The notes under the pieces: model-generated | Databases searched by the model: none | Seen by the model: the letters and a program-made list of their open reading frames with translations, nothing else | What the model was told of the DNA's origin: nothing | Made by a program: the position numbers and the translations under genes | From: Bacteroidota bacterium | Lineage (GTDB): Bacteria > Bacteroidota > Kryptoniia > Kryptoniales > JAKASW01 | Direction of reading: 5' to 3' | Assembly (NCBI GenBank): GCA_021785235.1 | Contig: JAJYGB010000186.1 | Location: 1 to 5,609, forward strand | DNA length: 5,609 bases | In this document: positions 1 through 5,198 of the stretch, one piece after another | Layout: each line of letters begins with the position of its first letter | Position numbering within the stretch: position 1 is the stretch's first letter

Positions 1-53
1 CTCTTGGCTCATCGGCTCAATCCCTCAGGTTCATTCTGGAAAGACAAAGAACC

Positions 54-59
54 TATAAT
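54..59 (+). promoter_or_regulatory. candidate -10 box for the carbamoyltransferase unit
   Basis: The sequence is a perfect TATAAT lying 43 bp upstream of the carbamoyltransferase ATG, so transcription would start near 66 and leave a leader of about 37 nt. The -35 is poor: the best match is TTCATT at 30-35 with an 18-bp spacer, 3 of 6 matching TTGACA. A short inverted repeat, AGGTTC at 27-32 and GAACCT at 49-54, brackets the promoter spacing and could mark an activator or repressor site. The assignment rests on the -10 match and position only. Confidence 0.4.
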
Positions 60-102
60 TCACACTGCAGAGCAGGCACGTCATCAGTTTTGATACCGTA
101 AA

Positions 103-1839
103 ATGAATATTCTCGGAATCTCGTGCTTCTACCACGATGCCGCGGCGGCGTTGGTTGTGGATGGCAAAGTCGTCGCAGCCGCTCAGGAAGAGCGATTCAC
201 TCGGAAGAGGCATGATCAGGAATTCCCAGAGAATGCAATCGAATATTGCCTGAAGTACGCGCACATTCAGACGGAAGACCTGGACTACGTTGTCTTCTAC
301 GACAAACCCTTCGTGAAATTCGACCGCATTCTTCAGACTTATATAGCGACCTGGCCCAAAGGCCTGTTCTCTTTCCTCAAAGCGATGCCTGTCTGGATTC
401 GGAAGAAGCTCTGGATTCCGCAGACCATTCGCAACGACATGGACTACGAAGGGGAGATACTATTCGCGGAACACCACATTTCCCATGCGGCCAGCGCTTT
501 CCTCGTTTCACCCTTTGAGGACGCGGCCATATTGACGACGGACGGCGTCGGTGAATGGGAGACCACGACGTATGGCGTTGGTCATGGTACAGACATAAAG
601 CTTTTGAAGAGTCTCTGGTTTCCTCATTCGCTTGGTTTACTATATTCGGCTTTTACCTATTATCTCGGTTTCAAGGTAAACAGCGCCGAATACAAGGTGA
701 TGGGGTTGGCTCCTTACGGAGTGCCGCGATTTTACAAAACGATAATGGATAATCTTGTCCGGGTCGCCGGCGACGGAAGCTTTCAGCTTAACACGCACTA
801 CTTCACTTACGAATATGGTCTCCGGATGACCGGCGGTAAGTTCGACAAACTGTTCGGCCAACCTGCTCGTGAGCCGGAATCGGAGCTGGCACAGTTTCAC
901 AAAGACGTAGCGGCCTCCTTACAGAAAGTAACTGACGAAATAGTTGTCGGGATGGCCAGGCACGTGGAGCGCCAGACGAAAGCGAAGAACCTGTGTATGG
1001 CGGGGGGCGTGGCGCTGAATTGCGTTTCGAACAGCAAGATACTCTCCGAGACCTCCTTTCAAGAAGTTTTTGTCCAGCCCGCGGCTGGCGATGCTGGAGG
1101 CGCCGTCGGTGCGGCATTCTACGCGTATAACACGATACTCGGGAATCCCAGATCGTACGAGATGCGCCATGTTTTCCTAGGCCCGGAATTTTCTGATGAC
1201 GAGATTGGATCTCTCCTCCGCGAGAAGGGAGTGACGTTCAGCAGGCTCGGCCGCGCGGAACTTCTGGAGGAAACCGCGCGCCGGATCGCCGATCAAAAAG
1301 TCGTAGGATGGTTTCAGGGGAAGATGGAGTTTGGCCCTCGCGCGCTTGGCAACAGGAGCATCCTTGCGGACGCCCGCAATCCTAAGAATCAATCTGTCGT
1401 CAATTTAAAGATCAAGTTTCGTGAAAGTTTCCGCCCATTTGCCCCGACAGTGATCGAGGATCGCGTGCGGGATTACTTTGACTTCGATAGGCCCTCTCCG
1501 TTTATGCTGTTCGTCGCGAACGTTCGCGCCGACAGGAGAGTTATACCCGCCGTGACGCATCTTGACGGATCAGCAAGACTCCAGACGGTTTCGAGCGAAC
1601 AAAACGCCCTTTTTTATGACCTCATCTCGGAGTTTGACAGGCAGACCGGATGTCCGGTCGTCATCAACACCTCGTTCAACGTTCGTGGCGAACCGATCGT
1701 GTGCACTCCTGAGGATGCCTGGAAGTGTTTCATGAGGACCGGCATGGATAGTCTTGTCATCGGAAGCTTTGTCGTTGATAAGAGCAATTTGGGAAATCCC
1801 ATAGAAGAGAAAGTGGAAGAGAAATTTGAGTTGGATTGA
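103..1839 (+). CDS. NodU/CmcH/TobZ-family carbamoyltransferase
   Basis: This 578-residue cytosolic enzyme is predicted to use carbamoyl phosphate and ATP to make a carbamoyl-adenylate and move the carbamoyl group to a hydroxyl of a sugar or metabolite. Family hallmarks are visible in order. The N-terminal Kae1-like domain starts with a GISCFYHDAAAAL block (H11), followed by FAEHHISHAASAF at about 122-133 (H124, H125, H128), TTDGVG at 145-150, an EYKVMGLAPYG block at 196-206, MAGGVALNC at 299-307 and GDAGGAVGAA at 329-338. The histidines and D330 are likely metal and nucleotide ligands by family analogy. The C-terminal domain carries GWFQGKMEFGPRALGNRSI at 402-420 and INTSFNVRGEP at 521-531. 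The length is normal for the family and no core motif is missing. No SD precedes the ATG; the N-terminal motif begins at once, which fixes this start. The membrane protein gene follows after 21 bp, probably in the same transcript. The acceptor is unknown: Nod factor, antibiotic, toxin and surface-polysaccharide carbamoylation all use this family. Confidence 0.95.
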   Translation: MNILGISCFYHDAAAALVVDGKVVAAAQEERFTRKRHDQEFPENAIEYCLKYAHIQTEDLDYVVFYDKPFVKFDRILQTYIATWPKGLFSFLKAMPVWIRKKLWIPQTIRNDMDYEGEILFAEHHISHAASAFLVSPFEDAAILTTDGVGEWETTTYGVGHGTDIKLLKSLWFPHSLGLLYSAFTYYLGFKVNSAEYKVMGLAPYGVPRFYKTIMDNLVRVAGDGSFQLNTHYFTYEYGLRMTGGKFDKLFGQPAREPESELAQFHKDVAASLQKVTDEIVVGMARHVERQTKAKNLCMAGGVALNCVSNSKILSETSFQEVFVQPAAGDAGGAVGAAFYAYNTILGNPRSYEMRHVFLGPEFSDDEIGSLLREKGVTFSRLGRAELLEETARRIADQKVVGWFQGKMEFGPRALGNRSILADARNPKNQSVVNLKIKFRESFRPFAPTVIEDRVRDYFDFDRPSPFMLFVANVRADRRVIPAVTHLDGSARLQTVSSEQNALFYDLISEFDRQTGCPVVINTSFNVRGEPIVCTPEDAWKCFMRTGMDSLVIGSFVVDKSNLGNPIEEKVEEKFELD

Positions 1840-1848
1840 TATCACATG

Positions 1849-1854
1849 AAGGAG
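1849..1854 (+). promoter_or_regulatory. ribosome binding site for the DUF5989-type gene
   Basis: AAGGAG sits 6 nt before a GTG start at 1861. It decides the start of this small gene, which has no nearby ATG in frame until residue 31. It contrasts with the upstream carbamoyltransferase, which has no SD. Confidence 0.75.
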
Positions 1855-1860
1855 CTATAA

Positions 1861-2070
1861 GTGAGCAATTCTAAAAAGAAATCCAGAGCCGCGAAAACAA
1901 TCAGAAAGTATACCGGCCGGTTTTCAATCTTCGGTGAGTTGTGGTCGTTCATGAAGGTTCGAAAGAAATGGTGGCTCGGTCCTATTCTCGCGATACTCCT
2001 CCTCCTTGCCGTCTTCATAGTTCTCACCCAAGGAACTGCTTTGGCTCCTTTCATCTACTCGCTTTTTTAA
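1861..2070 (+). CDS. DUF5989-type small single-pass membrane protein
   Basis: This is a 69-residue protein with a GTG start supported by AAGGAG 6 nt upstream. The first 20 residues are strongly basic (KKKSR, KTIRKY). Next come a FSIFGELWSFMKVRKKWW segment at 21-38, one hydrophobic helix at about 38-56, and a short tail ending LAPFIYSLF. The GELW...RKKWW...LAPFIY layout matches what I recall of the DUF5989 family, which is often encoded beside carbamoyltransferases and SxtJ-like membrane proteins. The positive-inside rule predicts a cytoplasmic N-terminus, so the basic part could sit at the inner face near the enzyme. It lies 21 bp after the carbamoyltransferase and is likely cotranscribed. 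A role as membrane tether or accessory to the carbamoyltransferase is inference only; the biochemical function is unknown to me. No SxtJ-like gene follows here, because a LacI-type gene comes next. Confidence 0.8.
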   Translation: MSNSKKKSRAAKTIRKYTGRFSIFGELWSFMKVRKKWWLGPILAILLLLAVFIVLTQGTALAPFIYSLF

Positions 2071-2077
2071 TAAGCGA
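2059..2077 (+). terminator. weak candidate terminator hairpin at the end of the carbamoyltransferase unit
   Basis: TCGCTT at 2059-2064 pairs with AAGCGA at 2072-2077 (6 bp, 7-nt loop), and the stop codon of the small membrane protein lies in the loop. Only TTT follows the stem and the stem is not very GC-rich, so it would be a weak intrinsic terminator. It is listed because it falls exactly where the unit should end. Confidence 0.25.
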
Positions 2078-2182
2078 TTTCAGCGAGGGGCATCGACCTT
2101 GGATGGTCCGTCAATGCACGTCGGAAGAAATGTCAGGTCGTCTTTGCGGTTCATGGCGATCGTTCCCCGTGAATAATTGGAA

Positions 2183-2188
2183 TATAAT
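2183..2188 (+). promoter_or_regulatory. candidate -10 box for the LacI-family gene
   Basis: A perfect TATAAT lies 96 bp upstream of the chosen repressor ATG and predicts a transcript start near 2195 with a leader of about 90 nt. No good -35 is seen at 16-18 bp; the 17-bp position reads TCGTTC. A TCGCGA palindrome at 2196-2201 sits at the predicted start but extends poorly. The call rests on the -10 match and on location in the intergenic gap. Confidence 0.4.
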
Positions 2189-2209
2189 CGCATATTCGCG
2201 AGATTGATA

Positions 2210-2248
2210 CGGGCTTTTCGCCAGTTCGAATCAAAGAGGACAAGCCCG
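2210..2248 (+). repeat. inverted repeat (hairpin) in the LacI-gene leader
   Basis: CGGGCTT at 2210-2216 pairs perfectly with AAGCCCG at 2242-2248 across a 25-nt loop. It lies between the candidate -10 at 2183 and the repressor ATG at 2285, so it would be part of the mRNA leader if that promoter is real. The following bases (GTTCATTTT) are only moderately T-rich, so it could be a weak terminator, an attenuator, or a stem that shapes translation of a gene lacking an SD. Confidence 0.4.
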
Positions 2249-2284
2249 GTTCATTTTACCGCAAACACTTTTGGACAGAATTTA

Positions 2285-3283
2285 ATGGCAACAATTCACG
2301 ACGTGGCAAGAAGGGCGAGAGTATCGGTGATGACCGTGTCCAGGGTCCTTAATAAGCCCGACAAGGTAAGCGCCAAGACGATAAAGAAGGTAAAGCGTGT
2401 CATGGACGAGCTCGGATATCAACCGAGCCAGGTTGCGCGCTCGCTTGTTAAAAGGAGGACGAACACGATCGGGATAGTCATGCCCGACATAAAGAATACC
2501 TTCTTCAACAGCTGGTTCAGGTCGGTTGAGAAGTACGCGAGACTTTCCGGGTATACGACGCTTCTCTGCAACACCGACGAAGATCCCGAGGATGAGATGA
2601 AACTCGTGAAGACCTTCCTGGCTCACCGCGTCGATGGCATTCTCATCGTGCCGCACTCGGAAGAGTCGGTGAAGTACCTCATGAAGGCTAAGGTAAATAC
2701 GGTCCTGATTGACAGGGTGTATGAAGGGATCGACATCGACTTCGTGGCCACGGATCATTACGAAGGGGCCGTCAGGCTCACGGAATATCTGATCGGGAGC
2801 GGCCACCGGAAGATAGGCGTCCTTCGCGGGCCGGGGATACTCTTTCCGGATATCGAGAGGCACCGCGGCTTTTCGGATGCGATGGAAAGAAACAAAATAG
2901 AAATATTCAGCCGCTATGTCCACAACTGTGAATTTATGGAAGATAAAGCCTTCGAGACTGTCACGCAGCTTCTGCAGGACGGCGACCCACCGACGGCAAT
3001 TTTCTCCTTCAACAGTCTGATGACGATCGGCGCGATTAAGGCGATCTCATCACTTGGGTTGAGAATACCCCGTGACGTTTCACTCGTCGGATACGATGAG
3101 ATACCGGGGAACGAAATTTTTACACCGGGAATTACGCATATCAAGCAGCCGATAGAGGAACTTGGGAGGAACGCGACGAAGATACTGATCGCAAGGATTG
3201 AGAATCCCAGGCAGAAGCTAAAGCAAAACATTTTTCTGAAACCCGAGCTGGTGATCAGGGAATCATGCGCGTCGGTCGCGTGA
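2285..3283 (+). CDS. LacI/GalR-family transcriptional regulator
   Basis: This 332-residue repressor has the normal family length. The N-terminal HTH begins at residue 3 ([21 protein letters not shown]), with recognition-helix residues V15, M16 and R20. The hinge helix [12 protein letters not shown] at 47-58 contains L54, the position that in family members wedges into the central CG of the operator. The sugar-binding core starts at [15 protein letters not shown] (60-74) and includes DGILIVP, a [10 protein letters not shown] block, a [11 protein letters not shown] block, a RHRGF block and [10 protein letters not shown]. The ATG at 2285 is chosen because MATIHDVA is the canonical family start. 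A longer in-frame TTG start at 2177 would add 36 unrelated residues and lie upstream of the TATAAT. No clear SD is seen. A CG-centred palindrome 194 bp after its stop, in front of the fucosidase, makes that operon its likely target. Inference: the ligand is L-fucose or a fucose catabolite. Autoregulation is not evident. Confidence 0.93.
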   Translation: MATIHDVARRARVSVMTVSRVLNKPDKVSAKTIKKVKRVMDELGYQPSQVARSLVKRRTNTIGIVMPDIKNTFFNSWFRSVEKYARLSGYTTLLCNTDEDPEDEMKLVKTFLAHRVDGILIVPHSEESVKYLMKAKVNTVLIDRVYEGIDIDFVATDHYEGAVRLTEYLIGSGHRKIGVLRGPGILFPDIERHRGFSDAMERNKIEIFSRYVHNCEFMEDKAFETVTQLLQDGDPPTAIFSFNSLMTIGAIKAISSLGLRIPRDVSLVGYDEIPGNEIFTPGITHIKQPIEELGRNATKILIARIENPRQKLKQNIFLKPELVIRESCASVA

Positions 3284-3362
3284 ACGGCGCAAGTTGCCCA
3301 ATGGGAGGCCATCCTTCCCGTCGGGAATGCAATCCACCTTAGAGATGTCCGACGCCTCTGAT

Positions 3363-3404
3363 GCGAGCCCGAATGTTTATCCGGCTCGCCCCTTTCTCAA
3401 TTTC
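3363..3404 (+). terminator. candidate intrinsic terminator of the LacI-family gene
   Basis: GCGAGCC at 3363-3369 pairs perfectly with GGCTCGC at 3383-3389 across a 13-nt loop, and a pyrimidine-rich tail (CCCCTTTCTCAATTT) follows. The stem is GC-rich, but the tail is not a clean T-run. It stands 80 bp after the repressor stop and just before the fucosidase promoter, a sensible place to separate two transcripts. Confidence 0.45.
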
Positions 3405-3408
3405 ATTC

Positions 3409-3447
3409 AAAAAAAACCTTTACATTAAATCGTCTTGTTGTTATACT
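3409..3447 (+). promoter_or_regulatory. sigma70-like promoter of the fucosidase operon, with upstream A-tract
   Basis: TTTACA at 3419-3424 and TATACT at 3442-3447 each match the consensus at 5 of 6 bases, with an ideal 17-bp spacer. A run of eight A at 3409-3416 abuts the -35 and could act as an UP element. The predicted start is near 3454, giving a leader of about 150 nt before the fucosidase ATG. The octamer TGTTATAC at 3439-3446 overlaps the -10 and recurs inside the palindromic operator 39 bp downstream. If the organism uses a Bacteroidota-type sigma factor, these boxes would matter less. Confidence 0.6.
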
Positions 3448-3452
3448 GGCAG

Positions 3453-3481
3453 TTGAACGTCTTAAAGTCCGAAAATATGTT
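3453..3481 (+). promoter_or_regulatory. second, weaker candidate promoter overlapped by the operator
   Basis: TTGAAC at 3453-3458 and TATGTT at 3476-3481 match the sigma70 consensus at 4 of 6 bases each with a 17-bp spacer. The operator palindrome at 3477-3494 covers this -10 and the predicted start near 3488, an arrangement that gives direct repression. It is weaker by sequence than the promoter just upstream. Confidence 0.3.
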
Positions 3482-3494
3482 ATACGTTTAACAT
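3477..3494 (+). promoter_or_regulatory. LacI-family operator palindrome
   Basis: ATGTTATACGTTTAACAT is an 18-bp inverted repeat in which 16 bases are symmetric, centred on CG inside ACGT. An even palindrome with central CG and AT-rich arms is typical of LacI/GalR operators, where the hinge-helix leucine opens the CG step. It lies between the repressor gene and the fucosidase, 110 bp before the ATG, and downstream of (or overlapping) the candidate promoters. Binding by the neighbouring repressor is inferred from family and position. The half-site TGTTAAAC is one base longer than the common TGTAAAC type, which may go with the unusual M16 in the recognition helix. Confidence 0.65.
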
Positions 3495-3504
3495 TTTGCC
3501 GCGC

Positions 3505-3511
3505 GGAGGAG
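3505..3511 (+). promoter_or_regulatory. strong Shine-Dalgarno of the leader ORF
   Basis: GGAGGAG lies 7 nt before the ATG at 3519, while no SD stands before the fucosidase ATG at 3605. A complementary CTCCT lies at 3581-3585 (AGGAG/CTCCT plus one wobble pair), so the SD could in principle be paired off within the leader. Confidence 0.5.
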
Positions 3512-3518
3512 CGCCTTG

Positions 3519-3608
3519 ATGCTTCAATCGGATTCCTGCCAACTAGTCGCCGTGAGTTTTACACACCCGTGTGAAATCCATCTCCTTAAAACCGGATTCT
3601 CGTTATGA
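3519..3608 (+). CDS. candidate 29-residue leader peptide overlapping the fucosidase start
   Basis: This small ORF runs from ATG at 3519 to TGA at 3606-3608 and is preceded by GGAGGAG at 7-nt spacing. Its stop overlaps the fucosidase ATG at 3605 as ATGA, the classic arrangement for translational coupling. The peptide starts MLQSDSCQLVAVSF, has two cysteines (C7 and C18) and no clear signal peptide, membrane helix or known domain. It shows no run of a single amino acid that would mark a ribosome-stalling attenuator. The fucosidase lacks its own SD, so ribosomes ending here could restart on it. The alternative is chance: a purine-rich stretch before an unrelated ATG in a 150-nt leader. No function beyond coupling can be proposed. 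Confidence 0.4.
   Translation: MLQSDSCQLVAVSFTHPCEIHLLKTGFSL
3562..3573 (+). repeat. short palindrome before the fucosidase start
   Basis: CACAC and GTGTG flank CC (3562-3566, 3569-3573), and TT/AA symmetry resumes beyond one mismatch. The 2-nt gap is too tight for an RNA hairpin using all five pairs, so if functional it would be a DNA site. It differs from the CG-centred operator at 3477-3494 and could be chance. Confidence 0.2.
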
Positions 3609-5149
3609 AAAAAATGATACGCTCTTTATTGCTTCTCGCTCTTATCCCTTCTATCGCAACTATCGCGATGGCCCAGCAAGCGAAGAATTACGCGCTGGTC
3701 GGCCCGAACGACACCAAGGCGGAGATAATAGACAAGGCCGCACATGTTGTTCCGTCTCCGCAACAGTATGCCTGGCAGAAGATGGAGTTCAACGCCTTCG
3801 TGCATTTCGGTATGAATACCTTTGCCGGCGTCGAGTGGGCGAAGAAGAAGGCCAGCCCGAAACTGTTCGATCCGACTGGCCTCGACTGCGATCAGTGGGC
3901 GCGCGTGCTGAAGGAAGCGGGCGTGAAGATGGCGATACTCACCGCGAAGCATGAGGACGGCTTCTGTCTCTGGCCCAGCAAGTACACGAATTACAGCGTG
4001 AAGTACAGCCCGTGGAAGGACGGAAAAGGAGACGTCGTGCGAGAGTTCGTCAACGCATGCAGGAAGTACGGGCTTAAAGTCGGACTTTATCTTTCTCCGT
4101 GGGACCAGGCCGCGCCGAGTTACGGTACGCCTGCCTACAACACCTATTACGAAAATCAGCTCAGGGAACTTCTCACAAACTATGGTCCGATCACTGAAGT
4201 TTGGTTCGACGGCGGAATAGCCCCCAACTACCCGAAGAAGCAGGTGTACGACTGGCAAGCGTATTACAAGCTTGTACGCGAGCTTCAACCGAACGCGTTG
4301 ATCGCGATCATGGGACCCGATATCCGCTGGGTCGGGACCGAGTCGGGCGTCGGAAGAAAGACAGAATGGGATGTCCTCCCGATCGACCTGAGCTCGCTGA
4401 CTCCGGCGCAAATCAAAGACTCGTCGCATCCGGTTGATCAGGTCTTCACGCCTCACAATTATATGGGGAAAGTGCTCGGCAGCAGGAAAATGCTGTACGG
4501 TGCTGAGGGGCTATTCTGGTATCCGGCGGAAACGGACGTCTCCATCCGTCCGGGTTGGTTTTATAACGCTGATCAGGATACTTCGGTGAAGTCCGTCGCG
4601 GATCTCGTGAACATTTATTTTAGTTCGGTCGGAAGGAATTCCGTCCTCCTTCTAAACGTGCCGCCGGATAAGAAAGGGTTGATAACCAAATACGACATAA
4701 AGTCGCTGATGGGGTTGCACAAGGTGCTTTCAGAAACTTTTAGTAAGAATTTCGTGAGGAACGCGAAGGTCTCGATTGACGGCGAGGTAGACAGCCGGAG
4801 CGCGTCCGCGCTCTTCGGGGATGGAAAGTTTTGGAAAGGGCCCGAAGGCGTCGACACGGCTTCGATGGTGTTTGAGCTTCCGCAGAAGGAGACCTTCGAC
4901 GTGGCGATGCTTCAGGAGCAGATCACGATCGGGCAGCGGATTGGGAAGTTCCGGATTGATTACTGGAACGGGGGTGAGTGGGAGAAGCTGACCGAGGGAA
5001 CCACCATCGGTTACAAAAGGCTTCTCCGTTTCAGTCCGGTCAATACAGACCGCGTGCGGCTGGTTATCGAAAGGTCAAGACTGAATCCTACCCTCGCGGA
5101 CTTCGGGTTGTTCGAGCTTCCCGTCAAATATCTTGATGTCAGGAATTGA
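3605..5149 (+). CDS. secreted GH29 alpha-L-fucosidase
   Basis: This 514-residue glycosidase hydrolyses terminal alpha-L-fucose from glycans, probably in the periplasm or at the cell surface. A signal peptide is clear: KK and R near the start, a hydrophobic core LLLLALIPSIATIA, and AMA|QQ cleavage after A23. The GH29 barrel spans about 45-370, with NAFVHFGMNTF at 63-73 (H67), AKHEDGFCLWPS at 114-125, KYGLKVGLYLSPWD at 154-167, and EVWFDGG at 198-204, where D202 is the likely catalytic nucleophile. ETDVSIRPGWFY at 309-320 is a strongly conserved GH29 stretch; E309 is a candidate acid/base by analogy, not proven. Residues about 375-510 form a beta-rich tail (IDYWNGGEWEKL, RVRLVIE, GLFEL) resembling a galactose-binding/F5/8 type C domain. 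It has no C-terminal sorting domain, and no lipobox cysteine follows the signal. The ATG overlaps the stop of a leader ORF and has no SD. The aldolase gene follows after 49 bp with no terminator between them. Linkage preference (alpha-1,2 versus 1,3/1,4) cannot be told. Confidence 0.93.
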   Translation: MKKMIRSLLLLALIPSIATIAMAQQAKNYALVGPNDTKAEIIDKAAHVVPSPQQYAWQKMEFNAFVHFGMNTFAGVEWAKKKASPKLFDPTGLDCDQWARVLKEAGVKMAILTAKHEDGFCLWPSKYTNYSVKYSPWKDGKGDVVREFVNACRKYGLKVGLYLSPWDQAAPSYGTPAYNTYYENQLRELLTNYGPITEVWFDGGIAPNYPKKQVYDWQAYYKLVRELQPNALIAIMGPDIRWVGTESGVGRKTEWDVLPIDLSSLTPAQIKDSSHPVDQVFTPHNYMGKVLGSRKMLYGAEGLFWYPAETDVSIRPGWFYNADQDTSVKSVADLVNIYFSSVGRNSVLLLNVPPDKKGLITKYDIKSLMGLHKVLSETFSKNFVRNAKVSIDGEVDSRSASALFGDGKFWKGPEGVDTASMVFELPQKETFDVAMLQEQITIGQRIGKFRIDYWNGGEWEKLTEGTTIGYKRLLRFSPVNTDRVRLVIERSRLNPTLADFGLFELPVKYLDVRN

Positions 5150-5186
5150 TTGAGTCTGAAGCCCCGCGCAAGTTTTGAATTTTAAC

Positions 5187-5191
5187 AGGAG
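5187..5191 (+). promoter_or_regulatory. ribosome binding site fixing a GTG start for the aldolase
   Basis: AGGAG stands 7 nt before GTG at 5199. No in-frame ATG occurs until residue 32, inside the conserved GNMSAR motif, so this SD settles the start. Confidence 0.75.
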
Positions 5192-5198
5192 CGAGATA

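Noticed and set aside
6..19. Tandem GGCTCA repeat near the window start
   Set aside because: Two 6-base copies only, with no further copies or adjoining structure; chance is sufficient.
2266..2273. Bacteroidota-type -7 element (TAnnTTTG-like) before the LacI-family gene
   Set aside because: The match is imperfect, no TTTG partner sits at the right distance, and it would leave almost no leader.
2177..2284. N-terminal extension of the LacI-family ORF from a TTG start
   Set aside because: The canonical MATIHDVA start is at 2285. The extra 36 residues match nothing in the family and would begin upstream of the candidate -10 box.
2282..2923. 213-codon minus-strand ORF
   Set aside because: It is antisense to the LacI-family gene, with no motif and no upstream signals.
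3315..3327. Hairpin TTCCC-GTC-GGGAA after the LacI-family gene
   Set aside because: The stem is only 5 bp and no T-run follows, so it is not supported as a terminator; the 7-bp GC-rich stem at 3363-3389 is a better candidate.
3571..3954. Plus-strand ORF overlapping the fucosidase 5' end
   Set aside because: It is out of frame with the fucosidase, has low-complexity Arg/Glu-rich content and no domain; the fucosidase frame carries clear GH29 motifs.
3626..4456. Long 276-codon ORF on the minus strand
   Set aside because: It lies wholly inside the fucosidase gene, its translation is rich in Arg, Leu and Val as expected for an antisense shadow, and it has no recognisable domain.
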